This document shows, piece after piece, positions 5,480-6,079 of a stretch of DNA of 6,079 bases (within the stretch, counting starts at the first letter, position 1; every line of letters starts with the position of its first letter). The stretch spans positions 3,425 to 9,503 of the forward strand of contig MGOE01000057.1 of assembly GCA_001797035.1 (NCBI GenBank). The letters are read 5' to 3'. This DNA is from Chloroflexi bacterium RBG_16_72_14 (GTDB taxonomy: Bacteria; Chloroflexota; Limnocylindria; Limnocylindrales; CSP1-4). Under the pieces are notes generated by a model. That model searched no databases and was not told the DNA's origin. It was given only the letters and a program-made list of their open reading frames with translations. Made by a program: the position numbers and the translations under genes.

Positions 5480-6079
5480 TCAGGCCGGGATCGTCGCCAG
5501 GTCGCCCTCGATCACGGACCGGTCATCCGCCTCCGCGACCGCCTCCAGGGCCGAGCTCGCCCGCATCTTCCACTCGGCGGCCCCGACACGGTCACCGGAG
5601 ACCGCCAGCGCCCGCGCCATCGCCTCGGCCGCTGCGGCCGCGTCCCAGTCCTCGATGCCCTCCCCGCCGGCCGCCACGATCTCGTTCGCCCGCCGGGCGT
5701 GGTGGACCGCGGCCTCTCCTCGCCCGAGCACCGCATACACCCTGGAGCACAGCCAGTGGCCCCGCGCCGCGTTGGCAGCGTTGCCCACCTGTCGCCAATG
5801 CCAGGCCGAGGCGTGGGCCGTCTCCACCAGCTCGTCGTCCTGGGCAGGGGTCCGGTCTTCGATCTCCAGCAGGTCCCAGGTCCGGTTGTACAGCCCGGCT
5901 CCCAGCGACCGGTGCGTCTCGGGGGACAGAGACGGGGGCGGCGGCGGGGTTGGCACGGAGATCTCCTTGCTGGTCGGGTCGGCGGCGGACAGGACGTTGA
6001 GCCGGTGGAGGGCTCGCTGCAGGCGGGCGGTCCGTGCTTCGAGGCGCGCGCGCTCGTCGCGGAGGATGGCGCCCCGGAC
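5480..6079 (-). CDS. TPR-like helical protein of unknown function, N-terminus beyond the window edge
   Basis: The 158 residues from the GTG at 5956 form a helical domain that I recognise only as an uncharacterised family of about 150 residues common in high-GC bacteria. LYNRTWDLLE (22-31), RTPAQDDELVETAHAS (35-50) and WHWRQVGN (52-59) lead into two TPR-like helix pairs. These lie at about 61-96 (GHWLCSRVYAVLGRGEAAVHHA) and 103-137, before the ending DRSVIEGDLATIP. This suggests protein-protein contact; no catalytic motif is seen. AAGGAG lies 6 nt before the GTG, a good start. Yet the frame stays open for 41 more codons to the window edge, with position-specific GC of roughly 78, 54 and 93 percent, as in true coding DNA. 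That stretch encodes a coiled-coil-like segment (LRDERARLEARTARLQRAL). I therefore call a longer, cut gene; the shorter form 5480-5956 is the alternative. Confidence 0.75.
   Translation of the reverse strand, partial: VRGAILRDERARLEARTARLQRALHRLNVLSAADPTSKEISVPTPPPPPSLSPETHRSLGAGLYNRTWDLLEIEDRTPAQDDELVETAHASAWHWRQVGNAANAARGHWLCSRVYAVLGRGEAAVHHARRANEIVAAGGEGIEDWDAAAAAEAMARALAVSGDRVGAAEWKMRASSALEAVAEADDRSVIEGDLATIPA
5963..5968 (-). promoter_or_regulatory. Ribosome binding site before an in-frame GTG
   Basis: AAGGAG on the minus strand stands 6 nt before the GTG at 5956. It is either the true start signal of a 158-residue protein or an internal start inside a longer reading frame that runs past the window edge. 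It also encodes Lys-Glu in that longer frame, so chance is possible. Confidence 0.5.

Noticed and set aside
1..6079. Search for CRISPR arrays, insertion sequences, rRNA or att sites
   Set aside because: No regularly spaced repeats, transposase motifs or paired terminal repeats were seen; the window looks like ordinary chromosomal gene order.

Overview
The window is very GC-rich, with coding frames whose third positions are almost all G or C. It carries an F420-type luciferase-like (LLM) oxidoreductase next to an OpuC-type compatible-solute ABC transporter. F420-family LLM enzymes, GC-rich hairpin terminators without a U-tract and TAGGAT-like -10 boxes suggest a high-GC Actinomycetota or Chloroflexota bacterium. 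The sequence alone does not decide which.

Layout, left to right. At 1-62 is the last 19 codons of an unrecognised plus-strand gene. 63-283 holds no gene that I can support. A 12-bp GC-rich hairpin at 284-312 closes a minus-strand gene block. Read in its direction of transcription, right to left, that block is: LLM flavin oxidoreductase (4965-4015), CBS-domain ABC ATPase (3967-2771), permease A (2770-2135), permease B (2131-1418) and a lipoprotein substrate-binding protein (1297-338). The ATPase and the two permeases are packed with gaps of 0 and 3 nt, so they are surely co-transcribed and translationally coupled. The binding protein sits behind a 120-nt gap with its own strong ribosome binding site, a possible promoter, operator-like dyads and a leader hairpin. 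This would fit separate or boosted expression. The oxidoreductase precedes the ATPase by 47 nt and may be co-transcribed.

Divergent from the oxidoreductase is a small helical plus-strand protein of 117 residues and unknown function (5120-5473). The 154-bp space between the two genes carries a perfect 13-bp inverted repeat, placing the same sequence upstream of both start codons. The small gene runs tail to tail, with a 6-bp gap, into a minus-strand gene (5480 to beyond 6079) that encodes TPR-like helices and is probably cut by the window edge.

The transporter genes together make a complete importer: lipid-anchored receptor, two membrane subunits, and an ATPase with a regulatory CBS pair. By family this takes up glycine betaine-like osmoprotectants or other quaternary amines. 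The most striking observation is that the binding protein is circularly permuted relative to usual OpuCC/OsmoF order. The block normally at the C-terminal end (LVLGGPPE through the LEDDK motif) comes first, and the block normally at the N-terminus (VGS-NF-EQ through the EY motif) comes last.
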